Below are positions 1 through 10,684 of a DNA stretch of 64,000 nucleotides, piece after piece. The notes below the pieces were generated by a model that saw only the letters and a list, made by a program, of their open reading frames with translations, had not been told where the DNA came from and did no database searches. The DNA is from Podocnemis expansa (taxonomy: Eukaryota; Chordata; Testudines; Podocnemididae). Both the position numbers and the translations under genes were made by a program. Position 1 is the first letter of the stretch. Each line of letters starts with the position of its first letter. The stretch is taken from positions 9,510,120 to 9,574,119 of the forward strand of contig ML681967.1 in assembly GCA_007922195.1 (NCBI GenBank), given 5' to 3'.

Positions 1-164
1 GGTTCTAAATTAATTGTAATAACTCAGGGGGAAGAGGGCATGGGTGTCGCTGTGGACAGCTCAGTGAAAACCTCTGCTTAATGTGCAGCAGCAGTCGAAA
101 AAAGCAAACAAAATGGCTGGTAACAAAAATGACTGGAAGCCTGGAAACACCTCCATGCAAACAG
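1..164. other. no feature recognised
   Basis: I see no gene or known repeat here. The sequence is unremarkable in composition. Confidence 0.4.
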
Positions 165-355
165 AGCGTGTGGAGATTAGTCCTGTTTAATATAGGGAGG
201 AGATGAATAGGAAGGATGTGATAAAGGCATGTAAAATAATGAATAGTAGAAAGAGGGTAAACAAGGGTCTCATTTACCTTCTGTTATAATACAAGCACAA
301 GTGGACAGTCAATGAAATTTGATAAATTTGAATTGATAAAAGGAACATCTCTCCC
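165..355 (+). mobile_element. LINE (CR1-type) 3' ORF2 fragment
   Basis: The stretch reads like the last part of a CR1-type ORF2, in the region that follows the RT in turtle/crocodilian CR1 copies (ATAATGAATAG, then ATAATACAAG, then CAATGAAATT). It is short, has no intact frame, and is truncated at both ends. Orientation is sense. A similar fragment from slightly further downstream in the same consensus occurs near 1090-1205, so the two may be halves of one element or separate copies. Confidence 0.5.
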
Positions 356-359
356 ACCC

Positions 360-425
360 CCAGGGCCACATTGTGCAACCCTTACTTATGTTGAGGAGCA
401 CTTACGCAGTTGAGTAATAAATAAT
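360..425. repeat. ancient amniote repeat fragment
   Basis: The run GCAACCCTTACTTATGTTGA followed by GAGCACTTACGCAG resembles an old dispersed repeat seen widely in sauropsid DNA (cf. 22725-22800). I cannot name the family with certainty. Confidence 0.35.
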
Positions 426-442
426 AACAGCAGCACCATCCT

Positions 443-600
443 GAGCTCTTTAAAGCTTTCCATCAGTAGAAAAGGAGATGCAGTATCATTTTCTCCATTT
501 TGCAGAAGGGGAGACTGAGGCAGAGAGCAGCAACGTGACTTCTTCATGGACAAACCACCCGGATCTCCAATGTTTTCACTACACTGCTTCCTCTCCTTCT
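443..600 (-). mobile_element. MIR-like SINE
   Basis: The motif CCATTTTGCAGAAGGGGAGA followed by CTGAGGCAGAGAG matches the MIR core region read on the reverse strand. The segment ends with the complement of the usual MIR 5' region. It is old and diverged. Confidence 0.6.
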
Positions 601-932
601 GATTTAAAGGGGACTACCCCAAAAAGGGATAGTAAGTAGCTCCTCACAAAGGTGAGTAAGGGGTTTTCAATCTGTTCCATGGGACATTTTGAGTCATTTG
701 ACTTTTTACTGCTCTGCAAAAAGACAATGTCTATCTCTGGTAACCAAAATGCTAGTGAACAAGCAGACCTGTTAATTACCCCAAGGCCCAATGAAATCAC
801 CCAGTGAAAAACATATTAACAAACCTCTCCATCAGACCCCCACAACACCCTTTTCAATACCCATCTTTTTTCCAGCCAGGTAGAAAGGTGGGTCCTTGCA
901 GCAAACCCTGAAGGTTAACAAACTCAGGATAG
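601..932. other. no feature recognised
   Basis: No gene or repeat that I recognise. Open frames here are short and lack any protein signature. Confidence 0.4.
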
Positions 933-1067
933 CAAACAAGGAGTTCTGTGGCTCTTAAAGACTAATGAATGTATTTATTGCATGAGCTTTCATCCCACTT
1001 AGTCAGAAAGCTCATGCAATAAATAAATTTGTTAGTCTTTAAGTGCCACAGGACTCTGCGTTTGTTG
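933..1067. mobile_element. PLE 3' tails, inverted pair
   Basis: The left arm (about 933-994) is the reverse complement of the right arm (about 1009-1067). Both are the 3' tail of the PLE family seen complete at 5821-6611: GCTCATGCAATAAATAAAT, then TTAGTCTTTAAG, then GCCACAGGACTC. The loop is about 15 bp and carries the start of the GATGAAGTGGG motif. The structure is tail-to-tail, so the two tails point outward. This is the simplest of three such inverted pairs in the window. Confidence 0.7.
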
Positions 1068-1089
1068 TACAAATACCCATGGAAATTAA

Positions 1090-1205
1090 TCAGAAAATTT
1101 CCAATTAGCCTGTGGAACTCACCGTATCAAGGCAAGATTTTAGTAGAATCATGAAGAGTTTCAGGCATTTAGCTGGACAATGAGGATATCCCAGTTCCAT
1201 TCCAT
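1090..1205 (+). mobile_element. LINE (CR1-type) 3' fragment
   Basis: AATTAGCCTGTGGAACTCA followed by an AAGATTTTAGTAGAATCA-like stretch and GACAATGAGGATATCC matches the 3' part of turtle/crocodilian CR1-type elements in sense orientation. It is a short fragment with no coding capacity. Confidence 0.5.
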
Positions 1206-1237
1206 AGGATTAATAATTCATAAACAATGTAAACTCT

Positions 1238-1945
1238 CAAAGAACCATAGATATGTAGGACTGGAAAGGACTTCAATAGGTCATTTAGTCCAGGCCCCTG
1301 CAGTCAAGGCAGAACTGTGTAATAACGAGATCATTCCTGACAGGCACTTGTCTAACCTGTTCTTAAGAACCTCCAATGACAGGGATTCCACAACCTGCTG
1401 CCCTAGACAATTTGTTCCAGTGGTTAATCATCCTGACAGGAAGTTTTTCCTAATGTCTAACCTAAACCTCCCTTGCTGCTGTTTAAGTCCATTGCTTCTT
1501 GTCCTATCCTCAGAGACTGAAGAGAACAATTTTTCAACCTCCTCCTTATAACAAGCTTTTATGTGCTTGAAAACTATTGTTATGTCAGTCTTTTCTTCTC
1601 CACACTAAACAAACCTAATTTTTTTTCAATCTTCGCTCACAGATCACTTTTTCTAGACCTTTAATCTTTTTTGTTGTTCTCCTCTAGACTTTCTCTAATT
1701 TGTCCACATCTTTCCTGAAATGTGGCACCCAGAACTGGATATAGTACTCCAACTAAGGCTTGCTCAGCGTGGAGCAGAGCAGAAGAATTACTTCTCATGT
1801 CTTGCTTACAACACTACTGCTAATACACAGCAGACTGATATTTGGTTTCTTTGCAATAGTGTTACAATGTTGACTCATATGTAGTTTGTGATCAGCTATA
1901 ACCCCAGATACCTTTCCAGCGTACTCGTTCTTCATGCTTCAAGCA
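1238..1945 (-). mobile_element. CR1 LINE, 3' portion
   Basis: The segment starts with the complement of the CR1 3' end (AGAACCATAGATATGTAGGA) and continues with the usual antisense landmarks: AGTCCAGGCCCCTGCAGTCA, CACTTGTCTAACCTGTTC, GGGATTCCACAACCTGC, TTTTTCCTAATGTCTAACCT and CCAGAACTGGATATAGTACTCCA. This is the 3' end of ORF2 plus the short 3' UTR, 5' truncated. Stops interrupt every frame. An antisense 123-codon open frame inside it is not a gene. Confidence 0.85.
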
Positions 1946-1968
1946 CCAGACAGACAACCACAGACTGA

Positions 1969-2330
1969 GGGTATGTCTATACTAATGGCACCAAGTTCAT
2001 TGCTATCAGCTCGGCGTTCTGGGATTGGTTCACAGTGAGTCTGAACTTGCTGTGCCACTCCCAGAAGTCAGTCCTGGAAGTCCTGGGGGGCAGAGGGCAT
2101 AGGGGAAAGCCAAGCGCAAAGGATTTGCAGTTGGCTTTTCCCTGATGTGTACTGGCAGCTTAGAAAGTTGCCACTGGTTACACAAGGAATTTTACATTCC
2201 TTGCATAACTGGCAGTCGACTGCTGCCAAAAAGCCCTCAGATGTAGACTGAGGCTCAATGAGGTTGTAAGAAACTTCCCCATATGGGCATCTTATTACAT
2301 AACTGTACATACTAGGGTTCTTGCATTTTC
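1969..2330. mobile_element. possible TIR DNA element fragment
   Basis: GGGTATGTCTATACTA at 1969-1984 is identical to the right terminal repeat (reverse complemented) of the MITE at 51244-52141. I did not find the opposite terminus, so the right limit is a guess. The internal sequence has no long palindrome array. Confidence 0.3.
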
Positions 2331-2412
2331 CTCAGAAATGGCTGGTACTTGACACTGCTGAAGCTACGAAACCACTAGAAAGACCACTAGCCAAATCTGG
2401 TATAGCAATTTC

Positions 2413-2443
2413 TATATATTATATTATATTATATTATATTATA
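2413..2443. repeat. (ATATT)n microsatellite
   Basis: About six copies of a five-base TATAT/ATATT unit in a row. Confidence 0.9.
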
Positions 2444-3643
2444 CATACAAACATCAATGTTTATCCTAAAGGTGGAGCTGTTAGCAACTCCTATATTTAG
2501 GTTGCCTAACACTTTCCATTATAATCGATTCTTAGAATTCCTAAAATAACCCATGGAAGTTTAAGTTGGCCCTCTTGAGCAGATGCAAAAGAGCACATCC
2601 TATTTTTTCTACAGAACCCCTGCCTCATTCATTGCTCAAAACAGATAACACAAGAGATGCATAGACAACCATAAATCTGGCATTTGATAAATTTGGAGTG
2701 CTTGATTATGCAAATTAAAGAGTAGCCTTTTCATATAATACATATGGTCATAGAAACAAAGCCAGTTTCTCATTCAGCCCCCATTACACCGTCCTGACAG
2801 TATAAAGGAACCTTAAAATGAATATAAATATAATTTGCACTCACTTTAATTTCCCTCTATAATGCCTGGATAGTATCAAGGGCCTTAGTATAAATGGGAA
2901 TCTAGCCCACAATGTTTATACATATACACCATGCGTACAGAGAGAGAAACCGCACACATATATATTTATAAATACATACGCACTATATGTACATATAGTA
3001 TCCATTCTTCCGAAGTCTTTTCTTCTTCTCGACTTTTAATAATGTCAAGGTGGGGGAAATAAAACAAGGGCAACTTCGAACAAATTGAGCCACTTTTTGC
3101 TCAGTCCCAGGGAACGTGTAGAGAAGGATGATTGATGAGCCTGTATCAGAAAACTCCCAGAACTGTATTCCATTCCAGGCCACCTCAGCTGCTTCCTAGC
3201 CCCTTGCCCCACCAACCTGCATCAGCACTTCCAAGCCCCTCAGAGGATGCTTTTGCTGAGCTGGTTAACCAGGCTGTTTCCAGCTATCTGGCAAATGCAA
3301 GTCATTAGTGTTGGAAGCAGTTTGGAGTTATAGTTTTCACGCCTGACCCCTCTCTCCCCCTTGCTATGGGGGAGGGTGAGAACTCAGCAGGAAACAGTTT
3401 TAATGCATTTTAATTCAGTCTCCATGTTTGTTTAGTTCTGGGCATCCCCCAGGACACACACATCACTCCATAAATGCATTTAACCCTGGACCTGGAATCA
3501 GTGCTCTCTGTTGGAGGCAGGAGAGGAAACCAGTTCTTCCCAAGCTTCCTCACACTCTTCCATTCCATAGGAAATGCTGTCCTGGAACAGAACAATGATA
3601 CCCTCTAGTCAGACATCTTGTCTCCTTTAAAGACGTTTTAGAG
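2444..3643. other. no feature recognised; AT-rich
   Basis: Apart from AT-rich sequence around 2680-3000 I see nothing. Open frames on either strand are short and featureless. Confidence 0.4.
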
Positions 3644-3830
3644 CAGGGGTCTCAAACTGCGGCCCAAGGGCCACATGCGGCCCCTAAAGTTATTTATTGC
3701 GGCCTGCAACAACACTATTGCTATCAAAATTTGCAATACCATAATATGAAAAGGTTTCAGTGGTGCAGCCCCTGGGCTAATGTACTAGTCCTCATGTGGC
3801 CCTTGTAGTGATTTTAGTTTGAGATCCCTG
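3644..3830 (+). mobile_element. hAT MITE, family A
   Basis: A 187-bp non-autonomous element with terminal inverted repeats CAGGGGTCTCAAACT and CAGGGATCTCAAACT (right end, complemented). It is flanked by an 8-bp duplication with one mismatch, TTTTAGAG (3636-3643) and CTTTAGAG (3831-3838). The 8-bp TSD and CAGGG ends identify the hAT superfamily. Two further copies lie at 56258-56466 and 56708-56899. It has no coding capacity. Confidence 0.9.
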
Positions 3831-3838
3831 CTTTAGAG

Positions 3839-4111
3839 GAAGGTATAAAAGCCCAATAATTACCATGTCAACTACAGAAATTTCTTCCTGCCCCTGCTGG
3901 TTGGTGATCAGATTCCTAATGTGTGAGGATTGAAACTCAGTGCCTGGAATGCTGTGGAACACTATCCTTTCTCCTGATACAGTAATTGTTATCATGCCAT
4001 GACTCAGGTAAAATTTAAGGCACTTTGGCAGCTAGGCCGTACAAGCCCACTGGATCCAAATAAACCTCTGACAACTTCCTTCAGAATGCCACACTCCTCC
4101 AAGGTCCCCTC
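3839..4111. other. no feature recognised
   Basis: Nothing recognised between the hAT element and the next MITE. Confidence 0.4.
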
Positions 4112-4503
4112 GGCTATGTCTACATCTAAAAATTTGGTTTGGACTTTCAAGTCTGACCTAAATAAGCCCAAGGTTAGTCCAAACTAACCTTGGGCTAATT
4201 CGGACTAACCATGGCTTTTTAGTTCGAACTAGCTGCGCGTTCCAGCTAATGGCTTAGTTTGAGATTTTGAGTTTGAACTAGCCATTATGTCGCATATTGC
4301 CTGAGCTTAGGTTGCACTAAAATTTGAACTAAGCTGGCTAGTCCAAACTAACCAAGGAGTCTTACTAGTTTGGACTAACCTTTGCCTAGTCCACACTAAG
4401 AAATTTCTTAGTTCAGAGTAGGGAAAGGCTAGAGTGGTCATGGGCCAAATTAGTCCAGACTAAGCTCCCTTAGTCCGGACTAATTTGGCATGTAGACATA
4501 GCC
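4112..4503. mobile_element. palindrome-array MITE, copy 1
   Basis: The ends are a perfect 14-bp inverted repeat, GGCTATGTCTACAT at 4112 and its complement ending at 4503. The interior is packed with short palindromes built on TTAGTCCGGACTAA (perfect 14-mer at 4470-4483) and AGTTCGAACT (4221-4230). A hairpin at 4166-4195 has 13-bp arms (GCCCAAGGTTAGT) and a 4-base loop. There is no coding capacity. I found no clear TSD. Related elements lie at 18565-18964 and 51244-52141. Confidence 0.8.
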
Positions 4504-4664
4504 TTAGCTACCCTGCATCAACCCTTATCAACCAACTTCCCAGCTGTCACAGGACCTTCCTCCAATGCCAATCTCTTCCTACCAGAATAACAGCAGGTGA
4601 CCTGGGCTGAAGGGAATTTAGTCTTATGTTCACAAACACTTGAGTTTTTCTATGATGGCTCTAC
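4504..4664. other. no feature recognised
   Basis: Short spacer between the MITE and the antisense CR1. Confidence 0.3.
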
Positions 4665-5820
4665 CAAAATTTGCATAAGAATGGCAATATTGATTAGGCC
4701 AATGGTCCATCTAATCCAGTGTCCCTGTCACAACAGTGGCCAAATACTTCAGAAAGAATGAGCAGAATGGGCTATCTGTCGTCAAGTGATGCACTCCCTT
4801 TTGTCCAGTACCAGCTTCCAGCAGTCAGAGGCTAGGGACATGCAGAGCACGGGGCTACACTCCATACCATCTTGAACAATCATTGACAGACCTATTGTCC
4901 ATGGCCTTAACTAATTGTTTCTTTAATCCAGTTACACTTTTGGCCTTTACAACTCTAGGCAAAGAGCTCAATACGTTGACTGTGTCTTGTGGAAGAAGTA
5001 CATCTTATGCTTGTTTTAAGCCTACTGTTAATTTCATTGGGTCATCCCTGGTTTCTGTCTTCTCTGAAGGGGTAAATAACACTTCCTTATTAACCTTCTC
5101 CTCATAATTAATGATTTTACAAACCTCTATCATATACTGCCCCCTTAGTCATTTCCTCTCTAAGATGAAAAGTTTTGGTTTCTTTAATCTTTCCTCACAT
5201 AGAAGTTGTTCCATATTCCCAATCATATTTTTTTGCCCTTCCCTGTATTTTTACTCAATTCTAATATATCTTTTTTGAGACAGGGCAACCAGAACAGCAA
5301 ACAGTATTCAAGCAGTGGATATACTATGGATTTATATAGCAGCATTATAGTATTTTCTGTTTTATTACCTTTCCCCTTCCCAACGGTTCCTAACATTCTG
5401 TTAGCCTTTTCGACTGCTGCTGCACATCAAGTGAATGTTTTCAGAGAATAATACATGGTGACTCTAGATTCTCATTCTTGAGCACTATAAGTTAATTTGG
5501 ACTCCAAAATTTTGTATGTAGATTTGGAACTATGTTTTCCAATGTGCATTACTTTACATTTATCAACATTGATTATCATTTGCTATTTTGTTGCCCAGTC
5601 ACCCTCTTTTGTCAGATTGGTTTGTAACTCTGCAATCAGCTTTGGGTTTGACTATCTTGAGTTATTTAACTATCTTGAGCCTGCACACTTTGCCACTTCA
5701 CTTTTTACCTTCTTCCTGATCATTTATAAATATGTTGAACAACAGAGGTCCAAAACAAATCCTTGGAAAACCCCATTATTTACTTTTCTTCTTTGTGAAC
5801 TTATTATTCCTATTATTATT
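4665..5820 (-). mobile_element. CR1-family LINE, 3' half (split by PLE)
   Basis: The antisense landmarks AATGGTCCATCTAATCCAGT, CAGAGGCTAGGGACATGCA, TTGACTGTGTCTTGTGGAAG and AATGTGCATTACTTTACATT follow the turtle/crocodilian CR1 3' region in order. The RT catalytic-box region maps to about 5655-5700, where the aspartates of the expected FADD motif are no longer encoded. The element continues at 6612-7790 on the other side of an inserted PLE, and the consensus flows across the junction. Confidence 0.85.
5807..5820. repeat. left target duplication of PLE 1
   Basis: The CR1 sequence TTCCTATTATTATT before the PLE corresponds to TTCCTATCCTTTATT just after it (6613-6627). This is a diverged duplication of about 14-15 bp, which fits the variable TSDs of PLE insertions. 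Confidence 0.55.
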
Positions 5821-6611
5821 CCAGACCTCTCCTCACTTTCAGACAGCTCCCCAAACTTAAACAGATACTCACCAGCAACTACAGACCTAACAAAAGAAAC
5901 ATCAAAGCAAGCATATTGCCAAACCATGTTGCCAACTTTATTCACATATCTGCACAAAAGACACCATCATAAGACCTAATCAAGCTAGCTACTCCATCAA
6001 GGGCTCATTCACCTGCTCATCTACCAAGGCCATTTATGCCATCATGTACCAGAATTATTTTCCCTCCACCTGCCTGCCTTATACACTGGACAAACAGGAC
6101 AGTCTCTGCGCAAAAGAATGGACACAAATCTGACATCAGAAATACCAACATTCAAAAAACAACAGGGGGACACTTCAGTCTTCCTGATCACTCCATTAAT
6201 GATCTGTTAATAGTCGTACTCAGGCAAATGGATAACAAATCAAAGCTTCAGAAAGAAACTGCAGAACTAGAATTCATATGAAGATTTGACACCATCAACT
6301 TAGGGCTGAATAAAACTGCAGGTAATTTTGCTTTCCTTTCTCCCTTACCTCCCTCCTATATGCTGCTGTCCACTGTTTGAATCTAAACAATGGCTTTAAT
6401 TTGCTGAACAGTCTGACCGGATCCTATGACTTATATTCCCCTGCATTTATTTGGTTCCCATTCTATAAGTTCCCCATCTTCAAGTGTCTGATGAAGAGGG
6501 GTTTCCTCCCACAAAAGCTCATGCAATAAATAAATGCATTAGTCTTTAAAAGTTCCACCAGACTCCTTGTTTTCTTTGCTGAATTAGGCTCCCACAGCTA
6601 CCCATGTGGAA
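5821..6611 (+). mobile_element. Penelope-like element (PLE), 5'-truncated, copy 1
   Basis: This insertion into an antisense CR1 carries the 3' part of a PLE: the linker region, the GIY-YIG endonuclease relic (about 5990-6281), and a 3' UTR ending in TCTGATGAAGAGGGGTTTC, GCTCATGCAATAAATAAAT, TTAGTCTTTAAAAG and a CACAGCTACCC...GGAAC terminus. The 5' end is truncated at CCAGACCTCTCCTCAC, which aligns with about 48460 in the longer copy 2. Frameshifts make it dead. Confidence 0.85.
5990..6281 (+). pseudogene. PLE GIY-YIG endonuclease relic (copy 1)
   Basis: GIY-YIG nucleases nick target DNA for PLE retrotransposition. The first motif reads AIYAI at about 6029-6043. The second, YTGQTGQSLRKRM from 6082, lies in a different frame, so at least one frameshift separates them. 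Downstream, NGHKSDIRN, GGHFSLPDHSINDLL and KLQKETAELEFI are readable up to a TGA near 6281. The conserved arginine (SLRKR) is kept. Copy 2 at 49262-49544 keeps these motifs in one frame. The upstream RT is absent here through 5' truncation. Confidence 0.8.
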
Positions 6612-7790
6612 CTTCCTATCCTTTATTTCTTATATATTATCCTCATAAGAATATTTTCCCTCTTATCCCATGACCTCTTATTTTACTTAAGAGCCTTGCA
6701 TGTGGAGGTTTGTCAAAAATTTTATAAAAGTCCAAGCACACTATATGACATGGATCACTCTTGTCCACATGCTTATTGATAGTCTCATTGAATTTTAATA
6801 GATTGGCAAGATATGATTTCCCTTTACAGAAGCCACGCTGACTCTTCCCGCAACATACTGTGTTCGTCTATGTAGCTGATAAGTCTGTTCTTTATTACAG
6901 TTTCATCCAATGTGCCTATGATTGACCTGTAATTGCCAGGATTGCATGGAGCATTTTTTAAAAACTGGTATTACATTAGTTATCCTCAGTCATCTGGTAC
7001 GCTAGCTGATTTCAGTGATATATTATGTGCCCCAGTTAGTAGTCCTGCTATTTCATATTTGAAGTTTCCTCGGTCAGCTTTGTTAATACCATCTAGTCCT
7101 ACTGATTTATTATTTCATTTATGAATTCGTTGAAATCCATCTCTACTGATGCCTCAATCTAGGATAGTTTCTCAGATTTGTCATTTAAAAAGAATAGCAT
7201 GACTGTGGAGACCTCCCTCACATCCTCTGTGGAGAAGACCAATGCAAAAAATTCATTTAACTTCTCCGCAACACCCTTGTCTTTCTTGAATACTTCTCTA
7301 GTATCTTGGTGGTCCAGTGACCCCAATACTGATTGTTTGACAGGCTTTCTGCTTCTAATGTACTTTTTAAAAGTTTTATTCTTAGGTGTCATTTTTTTTT
7401 GCTAGCTTCTTCTCAAATTCTTTCTTGGGCTTCATAATTATACTATTACAGTTGACTTGTCAGAGTCTACATTCCTTCCTACTTTCCTCACTAGAATTTG
7501 ACTTCCAGTTTTTAAAGGAAATCTTTTTTATTTCTTGCTAGTTCTTTTACTCTGCTGTTTAGCCATGGTGACTTTTTTTTTAGTCTTCTTACTAGGTTTA
7601 TTTTTTACTTCAGGTAAACATTTAGTTGGAGCTCCTATTACAGTGTTTCCAAACAGTCTCCATGCAGTTTTCCATTTGGATTTTTCCTTGTAATTTCCAT
7701 TTAACTAACCTCATAATTTTTGTGAGGTTTCCCTTTTTTAAGTGAAAGACACTATGGTGCCCTTCTTTGGTATTCCACACCCTCCCTGCA
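6612..7790 (-). mobile_element. CR1-family LINE, 5' continuation
   Basis: This continues the element of 4665-5820. Read on the reverse strand it carries ORF2 relics: VIPVFKK near 6950-6971 and NPGNYRS near 6923-6945 (fingers motif of CR1-type RT), preceded by the pre-RT spacer LNEFFALVFSTEDVREV within 7159-7392. Further 5' sequence up to about 7790 is more diverged. The 5' UTR, ORF1 and most of the endonuclease are missing. Confidence 0.85.
7159..7392 (-). pseudogene. CR1 ORF2 fragment, pre-RT region
   Basis: A 77-codon open stretch encodes SRKPVKQSVLGSLDHQD, then VAEKLNEFFALVFSTEDV and LNDKSEKLS. This matches the segment between the endonuclease and RT domains in CR1 ORF2. It is a relic of the retrotransposon polyprotein, continued downstream by frameshifted RT, and is not a host gene. 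The ATG at its start is incidental. Confidence 0.75.
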
Positions 7791-9424
7791 GCTCCCCACA
7801 ACCTTAAGGAGCTGCCAAAGACCAGCAAAATTCAGCCATCATTTTTATTCACTCACCGATTGACCCAAAGCCCATTCCTAGAACTCTAGTTTCTGAACCC
7901 ATGAGAGTGCAGCAGAAGCTCTGGTAAAAACTAAGGATGCAGCCCTCATTATTGCAAAGAACACATGGAACTGAGCATCCGTCTGAATGTGCAGAACAGT
8001 CTGAAACAATAGCTCTGAGAGGTGTGAACTATCCATTCATTGCATGAGACATGAACACCAAGACTCACGGCTTTGGGGGGCCCCACACTGTTACCCCTGT
8101 TGCATGTTGAGGGGCCTCTGCCACTTCAGGTGGGGATGGGGAGATTAGGAGTCCCATATTGTGCGCCATGGATTCTGGAACACCTTAATCTGATTGTGAT
8201 TGCCCCCTGATGTTCTAACCTACAAGTGCCTCCTTACAAACAGCTCCACCTACAGCCATGTACTCACTACCTGTGCTGGGGTGAGAAGCATCTCCATTCA
8301 ATGCATGTGTGGTCCTTGGCATGAATCCTGTACATATAGGGTGAAATTCACTCTTCCAGTGTGACCAAGAACCAAACCCTTCTGTTGGCCATCAGCACAG
8401 GACAGACGCTCACCCACAGAAATAAAGATGTGGGGGGGGAGTAGAGAAGGGAGAAGAGCAGGAACTAGAGAAAAGGGGAACAAAAATGAAGCAAAGTGGA
8501 GGGAGGGGCTCCGGAAATTGCCTAATCATCTGTCTATTATCCTTTCCTTGGGTTTCTTTCTCTCAGAAGCACTCATCCCCTCCTTAGGGAATAAACATGC
8601 CTTCACGACACCATTAAATGCTGAAATTATTTCCACTCCCCCCCCCACCTCCGATATGCAGTGATCAACAATATCAGAATGTGGAATGAGGAGATGAGAT
8701 ACGAACATGCTGCTCGTTTCAAATCTGTAACTGTTAAAGACACTGCCCGTGGGAAGACAAAGGGGGTCCTGCAGCGAATGAAGGAACCACCACACGGTCA
8801 TGGGACCTAGGTTAGAACAGCTTGGCCTATGAGGACATTCCTGGGACAGGTATAATAGGACCCAGCAGCTGTTAGAAAGGGTAGATACTAAACTTACGGG
8901 AGACAAAAGCCTCCAGGAAGAAGCAGATCTGACCAGATGAGTGAAAGCGGAGAGACTAGTTATACAGGAGGGCCAGTCATGAAGGTCTCTGCTTCAGCCA
9001 CAGGAATGACAGCCAACAATTAGCATGAGTTGGAAAAAAAATGGCAGTTTCTCCCTGCATTTAGGCTTTTCTTCCTGGGGCAAAGCTTGGATGATCACAG
9101 GTGTTTCTCTGTTACATTGTTTATGTTCCATTGCATGCCAGCCCTGCTCGGGTCCCCAGAGCTCCTGTCCTGAGCCTGGTTATTTTCCATCTCCTGATCC
9201 CCAGAAATAGTGTGTCACAATCAAGAAGAGAGAAAGGAGCAGAACAGGCTCAGGAGCTCTGGGGACACTAGGCAGAAGAGTGGGATCCAGAGAGACTGAG
9301 GATGGACAGATAGTGATTTAAGAGGAAGGGAAGATTTTCATCTGAGTGAGACAAGGCAGGAACAATGCTAGAAAAGAAAAGGGGAAATTATATTTGAACT
9401 AAAGCGGGGACAGCATTATGGAAA
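7791..9424. other. no feature recognised
   Basis: No gene or named repeat seen in about 1.6 kb. The longest frame (8526-8906, minus strand, 126 codons) shows no domain, and its composition is ordinary. Confidence 0.4.
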
Positions 9425-9735
9425 GACACAGATTCTAAGGCCTGAAGGGCACATTATGATCACCTGGTATGACCTGCTGTGAGTAGGGGCCAGAGGAACC
9501 TCGCTCAAGAATCTCTGCCTCAAGCCCATAAGTTGTGGGTGAGCCAGAGCACCTCTGTATAAAAGATCCCCAGTTTTGATTTACAGACTCTATGTGATGG
9601 AGACACTGTGCACCGTAGGTAAGGTGTTCCAGTGCTTAAGGACCCTCACTTAAACATTTGTGCCTCATTCTATGTGACAGCATCTGCTTCTGGTTTCCAG
9701 GCACCGGCTCTCTACTGGATTAAAAGGAGAGATGG
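9425..9735 (-). mobile_element. CR1 LINE 3' fragment
   Basis: It begins ACAGATTCTAAGGCCTGAAG and continues TGATCACCTGGTATGACCTG, then CTCAAGCCCATAAG, then GTAAGGTGTTCCAGTG and GACCCTCACTTAAAC. This is the antisense order of a turtle/crocodilian CR1 3' end. Short and diverged. Confidence 0.7.
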
Positions 9736-10679
9736 AGAAACTCCAAGTACCAGTGCCCAGAGGAAAAGGGTTTCACCACATTTCAGACAACTGGTGGAGT
9801 CACTAGAGCGGATTCAGTGGATTACGTACAGACTGTAGGCAGAGGCGTAACTTCAGGTGTTACAGCGAAGTGGGTATTTCAAAGGCACTAATGGCAATTT
9901 GGTACCTAACTCCTATTTTTCTCCTAAGTGAGTTGGGCATCCTGCTGCCATTTGTGCTTTTGAAAATCTCCCTGAGTGTGTTGGCTCCACTGAGTTCAGT
10001 CCTGGGATGTCACCTCCAACCAACCTCTCCTTGCTTTAGAATTTACTTCCACAGTGTGACTGCCTTCTCCTCTATCCCACCACCAGGGGGGAAAGGATAC
10101 CTGGCATGTCTCTCTGGACCCTCCTTTAATGCAACTGCTCTGATGCAGGATGTGCAAGGCTTTAAGTGAAAAGAAGGGCTCAGCTGCATCTCTGTAGGAG
10201 CAGCATGTATTAAGGAGGAGAGGGGCATGCACTCAGTTGACTGTATGGCCACATTCTCGCCTCCCCACCCTTTGCTGAGATCTTGCTTTTCTTTGCGTAT
10301 AAATTCTATTTCTGTTAGCTATCATCTGGCCATCTCCGCACCCTCCTCCAAATCTCTCCATCTCACGACAGCATGGACTCTATCTCCTCCTCACCCTCTT
10401 CTAGCTCTTTATCCTGGGCACAGTGGCCCAGAAAATGGCTGATGGGTTTTAATGCAAGTAACCATTAAAAGTGATGCATTTTGGATACTTAAAAAAATCT
10501 TGGCTTTGCATTGCTGGCTAAAGAATTAGACAGGACTGACATGGAGAAGGTTTGGGGAACTGTATAACAGCAACACAGAGATGTGAATCCTACACTGAGC
10601 TGCAGCTGTTCTTTAGTAGTAGGGAGCTGTAAACAGACCCTCTTTCTCTGTGGGCTGGACACAGAAAGGGACATTCTGC
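9736..10679. other. no feature recognised
   Basis: No gene or known repeat recognised. Overlapping short frames at 9870-10252 occur on both strands and have no recognisable domain. Confidence 0.4.
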
Positions 10680-10684
10680 TTCCA

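Noticed and set aside
1180..1551. 123-codon open frame
   Set aside because: It lies in the antisense of a CR1 3' end and has no host-protein similarity that I can recognise.
4112..4503. CRISPR-like array of short repeats
   Set aside because: Spacing is irregular, units are palindromic and diverged, and the block has transposon-type terminal repeats. The genome is vertebrate.
5497..5979. 160-codon open frame on the plus strand
   Set aside because: It is antisense to a CR1 and runs across the junction into a PLE.
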